DNA of 64,000 bases from Brevundimonas sp. (lineage in GTDB: Bacteria; Pseudomonadota; Alphaproteobacteria; Caulobacterales; Caulobacteraceae). The position numbers and the translations under genes were made by a program. Below are positions 61,052 to 64,000 of the stretch, piece after piece. Position 1 is the first letter of the stretch. Every line of letters begins with the position of its first letter. Under the pieces are notes generated by a model. That model saw nothing but the letters and a program-made list of their open reading frames with translations, was not told the DNA's origin and ran no database searches. The stretch lies in contig QFQU01000008.1 of NCBI GenBank assembly GCA_003248965.1, forward strand, positions 62,001 to 126,000. The letters are read 5' to 3'.

Positions 61052-61975
61052 ATGACGACCTGGACCACAGACGATATTCTCGATCAGACCGGCAAGCGGG
61101 TCATCGTGACCGGCGCGACCGGCGGCCTGGGCTTGGAAACCGCTCTGGTGCTGGCCGACAAGGGCGCCGAGGTCATCCTGGCCGCCCGCAATCCGCAAAA
61201 GGGGGCCGAGGCCGAACGGCTGATCCGCGCACGGTTCCCGAACGCCCAGGTGCGGTTCGATGCGCTGGATCTGGCCAGCCTGGCCTCCGTCGCCGCCTTC
61301 GCCGAGCGTCAACTGGCGGACGGTCGGCCCATCGACATCCTGATCAACAACGCCGGCGTCATGGCCGTGCCGCGGCGCCAGGCCACGGCCGACGGGTTCG
61401 AGATGCAGTTCGGGACCAACTATCTTTCGCACTTCGCCCTGACGGGGCGGCTATTGCCGCTGCTGAGCGCCGGGCGGGCGCGTGTGGTGCAACTGGCCAG
61501 CATCGCCCACAGGGGCGGCCGCATCCGTCTGGACGACCTGAACTATCAGACCGGATACCGGCCGTGGCCGGTCTATCAGCAGTCGAAACTGGCCATGCTG
61601 ATGTTCGCCCTGGAGCTTCAGCGGCGCAGCGACGCCCACGGCTGGGGCCTGACCAGCGTGGCGGCCCATCCGGGTTTCGCCCGAACCGACCTGATCGCCA
61701 ACGGCCACGCCGGCGGCCCGACCAGTCTGTTCGCCAGGGTCAGCACCGCCCTTGCGCCGCTGGCCAGCCATTCGGCCGCCCAAGGCGCTCTGCCGATCCT
61801 GATGGCCGCGACCCAGGCCGAGGCGACGCCCGGCGGCTACTATGGTCCCACCGGCTTCATGGAGATGAAGGGCCAGCCCGGTCGCGCCGAAATCCGGCCC
61901 CAGGCCCGCGACGCCGAAACGGCCCGTCGTCTGTGGTCGCTGTCGGAGCAGATGACAGGCGTAGCCTTCGGCTGA
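61052..61975 (+). CDS. Short-chain dehydrogenase/reductase, 307 aa
   Basis: The Rossmann motif is VTGATGGLGLETA, the structural NNAG is in ILINNAGVMA, and the catalytic YXXXK is YQQSK in the PVYQQSKLAM block; the Ser of QLASIAHRGG completes the catalytic set. The layout resembles retinol dehydrogenase/WWOX-like SDRs. It probably oxidises or reduces an alcohol or ketone under control of the divergent TetR gene. Substrate unknown. Confidence 0.92.
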   Translation: MTTWTTDDILDQTGKRVIVTGATGGLGLETALVLADKGAEVILAARNPQKGAEAERLIRARFPNAQVRFDALDLASLASVAAFAERQLADGRPIDILINNAGVMAVPRRQATADGFEMQFGTNYLSHFALTGRLLPLLSAGRARVVQLASIAHRGGRIRLDDLNYQTGYRPWPVYQQSKLAMLMFALELQRRSDAHGWGLTSVAAHPGFARTDLIANGHAGGPTSLFARVSTALAPLASHSAAQGALPILMAATQAEATPGGYYGPTGFMEMKGQPGRAEIRPQARDAETARRLWSLSEQMTGVAFG

Positions 61976-62041
61976 GGCCGAAGATGACCAAAGCTTCATT
62001 CGCCGGACACCGATACGCCATCGAAGCAGGCTGTTAGGGGG

Positions 62042-62116
62042 TTGTGACAACGTCGCCACGGTCGCCCTTTCCTTTCCCGACGAGGGATCGCGCGGCCGAG
62101 GCGGCCGTTGTCACAA
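62042..62116. repeat. Short inverted repeats in the SDR-PGPGW gap
   Basis: TTGTGACAA (62042-62050) and TTGTCACAA (62108-62116) are inverted copies 57 bases apart, and GTTGTGACAAC is itself palindromic. They lie in a 170-bp gap before the next gene and may be regulator sites. No regulator is assigned. Confidence 0.35.
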
Positions 62117-62147
62117 GCACCTTCCTCTCCGCTTCCCCGGCGCCGCC

Positions 62148-62549
62148 TTGACCACCCTGCCCGTCTTCATCCCCCGATCTTCCCGCGCGCGGCGGCCCCT
62201 GCGTGGTCTCAAACGGTGGGCCCTGATGATGGGCGGCGCGCTGGTCGTATTGCTGGGCGTGCTGATCGCGCCCCTGCCGGGTCCGGGCGGCGTGCCCGTC
62301 ATCGCCGTCGGCCTGATGATGATCCTGAAAGGATCCTACTGGGCCAAACGTCAATTCATCCGCGCCCAATACGCCCGCCCCCGCTGGGTCTATCCCTTCC
62401 GCCGCCTGATGCGGAAGAAGCCGGAAATCGCGCCGGTGTTCTGGCAACAGGCGCTGCGGGCCGAAAAGGTCGTGCTGAAACGCCCGCGCCGCCGTCTGAT
62501 GCGGACGCGAAAAGGTCTGCGCCGGTATTTCCGCAAGTTTTTCCGCTAG
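62148..62549 (+). CDS. PGPGW-type small membrane protein, 133 aa
   Basis: A TTG at 62148 opens the frame. Two close hydrophobic stretches (about residues 26-60) contain APLPGPGGVPVIAVGLMMIL, similar to the PGPGW membrane motif. The C-terminus is very basic (RRRLMRTRKGLRRYFRKFFR). The family has no established function. The exact start is uncertain; an internal ATG exists but would cut the basic N-terminus. Confidence 0.65.
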   Translation: MTTLPVFIPRSSRARRPLRGLKRWALMMGGALVVLLGVLIAPLPGPGGVPVIAVGLMMILKGSYWAKRQFIRAQYARPRWVYPFRRLMRKKPEIAPVFWQQALRAEKVVLKRPRRRLMRTRKGLRRYFRKFFR

Positions 62550-62564
62550 CTGATGCTCGATCTC

Positions 62565-62586
62565 GCGGTTGCGTTGTCGCAACCGC
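62565..62586. repeat. 22-bp palindrome after the PGPGW gene
   Basis: GCGGTTGCG and CGCAACCGC (9 bp) enclose TTGT. It lies 15 bases after the stop codon. No T-tract follows, so it is a possible weak stop or regulator site for the next gene. Confidence 0.45.
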
Positions 62587-62681
62587 TAACCACAGGAACG
62601 TGAACGCCGCTCTCCCAACTCAGGCGTATCCTGTCGTCGCGTTATCAGAGAACCACAACAGCGTTGGGAGGCGCTAAGGTC

Positions 62682-63149
62682 ATGATGTCACGCGTACAAA
62701 AAGGCATGGTCGCCGGCGCCGCCGCCACCCTGGTCGCATCGCTGCTGGAAATCCCCAACCTGTTCCTGAACTGGTTCGACCCTTTTCAGGGGGTGATCGC
62801 CAGCATGGTCGGCATGCCGGGCAATCTGGCCGTCGGCTGGGCCATCCATGTGGTCAGCGGGGTCTTCATCCTGGGACCGTTGTTCGGCGTCCTGTGTCCC
62901 CGACTGCCGACGGACACGCCCGAAACCAAGGGCATCGTCTTCGCCGTCGGCGCCTGGGTGCTTATGATGATCGGCGTGGTGGCCTTCGGAAACTACCGGA
63001 CCTTTACGGCGGGCTCTGGCTTCGGCACCATCGCCTGGCTGCTGATCACCCATGCCGTGTTCGGCATCGTGCTGGGCAATGTCTACGCCCGGCTGGTAGC
63101 GCGCGAGAAGCGCGGCGCCGTCTATGTCGGGGGCGCCCACGCCCACTGA
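62682..63149 (+). CDS. DUF6789-family integral membrane protein, 155 aa
   Basis: ATG-ATG at 62682 follows GGGAGGCGCTAAGG. Four membrane helices are seen (about residues 5-27, 42-66, 86-104, 115-138). The GMVAGAAATLVASLLEIPN and GWAIHVVSGVFILGPLFGVL segments fit DUF6789, a bacterial membrane family of unknown function. It ends 25 bases before a strong terminator shared with the convergent atp operon. Confidence 0.75.
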   Translation: MMSRVQKGMVAGAAATLVASLLEIPNLFLNWFDPFQGVIASMVGMPGNLAVGWAIHVVSGVFILGPLFGVLCPRLPTDTPETKGIVFAVGAWVLMMIGVVAFGNYRTFTAGSGFGTIAWLLITHAVFGIVLGNVYARLVAREKRGAVYVGGAHAH

Positions 63150-63174
63150 GGCTGGCGAGTCCGCCCACGAAAAA

Positions 63175-63200
63175 GGGCCCCGGCGTCGCCGGGGCCCTTT
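63175..63200. terminator. Strong bidirectional terminator between DUF6789 gene and atp operon
   Basis: GGGCCCCGGC and GCCGGGGCCC form a perfect 10-bp stem with a GTC loop. Five A residues precede it on the plus strand, so on the minus strand it is followed by a T tract, fitting the atpF end. TTT follows on the plus strand. Confidence 0.85.
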
Positions 63201-63227
63201 CTGCATTCCGGGACTGCGAAACGCCGA

Positions 63228-63743
63228 TCAGTTCAGGCGATCGCCGATCTGGCCGATGGCGGCGTCCAGCAGCGGATCCTTGGCCTGGCCGGCGACGCGG
63301 GCCGTCAGGATCTGCTCGGCCGACTTGGCCGCCAGGTCGGCGGCGGCGGCCTTGACCTCGGCGGAGGCCTGAGCCTCGGCCTGGGCGATGCGGGCCTCGG
63401 CCATCTTCTGGCGACGGGCCAGGGTCTCTTCCAGCTTGGCCTTGGTCTCGACTTCCAGGCGGCGGGCGTCGGCTTCCGCCTGGGCCATCATTTCGGCGGC
63501 CTGGGCCTCGGCCTCGACCTTCTCCTGACGGATCTGGGCCAGCAAGGCTTCGGCCTCGGCGCGCAAACGGGCGGCCTCGTCCAGGTCGGCCTGAATCTTG
63601 GCGGCCTTGGCGTCCAGTTGGGCGGCGACCAGCTTGGGCACGCCGGCGGCGATCAGGATGCCGAAGAAGATCAGCAAGCCGATGCCGACCCAGATTTCAG
63701 GGTTGCCGAAGCTCCAGATGCCCGGTTCGAAGATCAGGTTCAT
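63228..63743 (-). CDS. atpF: F0F1 ATP synthase subunit b, 171 aa
   Basis: One N-terminal transmembrane helix (about residues 17-35, IWVGIGLLIFFGILIAAGV) is followed by a long charged, Ala-rich coiled coil (KIQADLDEAARLRAEAEALL), the peripheral stator. Its start overlaps the b' stop by one base. The atp operon here has b' and b as separate genes, an alphaproteobacterial/photosynthetic-type arrangement. Confidence 0.95.
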   Translation of the reverse strand: MNLIFEPGIWSFGNPEIWVGIGLLIFFGILIAAGVPKLVAAQLDAKAAKIQADLDEAARLRAEAEALLAQIRQEKVEAEAQAAEMMAQAEADARRLEVETKAKLEETLARRQKMAEARIAQAEAQASAEVKAAAADLAAKSAEQILTARVAGQAKDPLLDAAIGQIGDRLN

Positions 63744-64000
63744 CAGGCGGCTCCCTTGGCGGCGGCCAGTTCGGCGGCGCTGGCGGCCTTGCCGGTCAGG
63801 CGTTCAACCATGGCGGCCGTCGCATCGGCGGCGATGGTCGACACATTGGTCATGGCGGCGTCGCGCGTCTTGCCGATGGCGGCCTCGGCATCGGCGATGC
63901 GGGCGTTGACGGCGGCTTCCTCGGCGGCCTGGCGGGCGTTCGCCTCTTCGGTCACGCGGGCCTTGGCGGCGGCGGCGGTGGCGCGGGCGTCGGCGCGAGC
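63743..64000 (-). CDS. F0F1 ATP synthase subunit b' (5' end outside window)
   Basis: The last 85 codons are visible as an Ala/Glu/Arg-rich coiled coil ending in ERLTGKAASAAELAAAKGAA. Together with the overlapping b gene this is the second stator subunit (b', sometimes atpX or atpF'). The membrane helix lies beyond the window edge. Confidence 0.88.
   Translation of the reverse strand, partial: ARADARATAAAAKARVTEEANARQAAEEAAVNARIADAEAAIGKTRDAAMTNVSTIAADATAAMVERLTGKAASAAELAAAKGAA

Noticed and set aside
1..64000. CRISPR array, phage, insertion sequence or integrase
   Set aside because: No spaced direct repeats, transposase or integrase frames or attachment-like duplications were seen.

Overview
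The window is about 64 kb of dense, GC-rich chromosome from an alphaproteobacterium, most probably order Caulobacterales and most like Brevundimonas. The evidence is a TacA-type sigma-54 regulator next to a GapR (DUF2312) nucleoid protein, an aa3-oxidase subunit IV beside split pnt transhydrogenase genes, split b/b' ATP synthase subunits and a carboxynorspermidine polyamine route. I saw no prophage, insertion sequence, CRISPR array or rRNA. The taxon is inferred from gene content and was not searched.

Layout. 0-9.5 kb: the end of a DUF6607 gene, an M1-like metallopeptidase, a WYL regulator, an HdeD-like membrane protein, an acyltransferase, a DUF1801 protein, then the pnt operon, whose pntB is broken by an internal deletion and frameshift and which carries two extra small membrane genes. 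9.5-17 kb: oligoendopeptidase F, tacA, an uncharacterised 110-aa gene apparently started at CTG, gapR, rpmJ, an odd tRNA-Cys, a lytic transglycosylase and two divergent secreted proteins of unknown function. 17-24.8 kb: cysS, folE, a lone exbD, a gamma-glutamyltransferase, an SPFH protein, a frameshifted YjbR-like gene, an aldo/keto reductase and a lower-GC pair with a retropepsin-like protease. 24.9-33.7 kb: a UbiD-family decarboxylase, an M14 peptidase, pmbA-cysQ, small proteins, a phosphatase, and an EamA transporter under an FMN riboswitch, a likely riboflavin importer (RibN type).

33.7-47 kb: a tightly overlapping lipid A/LPS operon (msbA, DUF374 acyltransferase, waaA, lpxK), a secreted amidohydrolase, an L,D-transpeptidase-like lipoprotein, the nspC/carboxynorspermidine synthase pair, purD, xseA and lspA. 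47-55 kb: a DUF3035 lipoprotein, a thioesterase, argS, an adenine-deaminase-like gene, a Y-family polymerase, pncA and fbp. 55.5-60.3 kb: a glycine riboswitch heads the glycine cleavage operon gcvT-gcvH-gcvPA-gcvPB, which is interrupted by a perfect 29-bp inverted repeat. 60.3-64 kb: a TetR/SDR divergent pair around a clear palindromic operator, two small membrane proteins, and the end of the F0 ATP synthase operon (b', b).

Most genes are housekeeping. The most unusual signals are the tRNA-Cys with an 8-nt anticodon loop and a 13-bp acceptor/T helix, the damaged pntB in an otherwise intact operon, the CTG-started gene beside gapR, and the two riboswitch-controlled units. Two protein genes carry indels and the tRNA has extra bases, so the assembly should be checked against reads before any of these is taken as biology.
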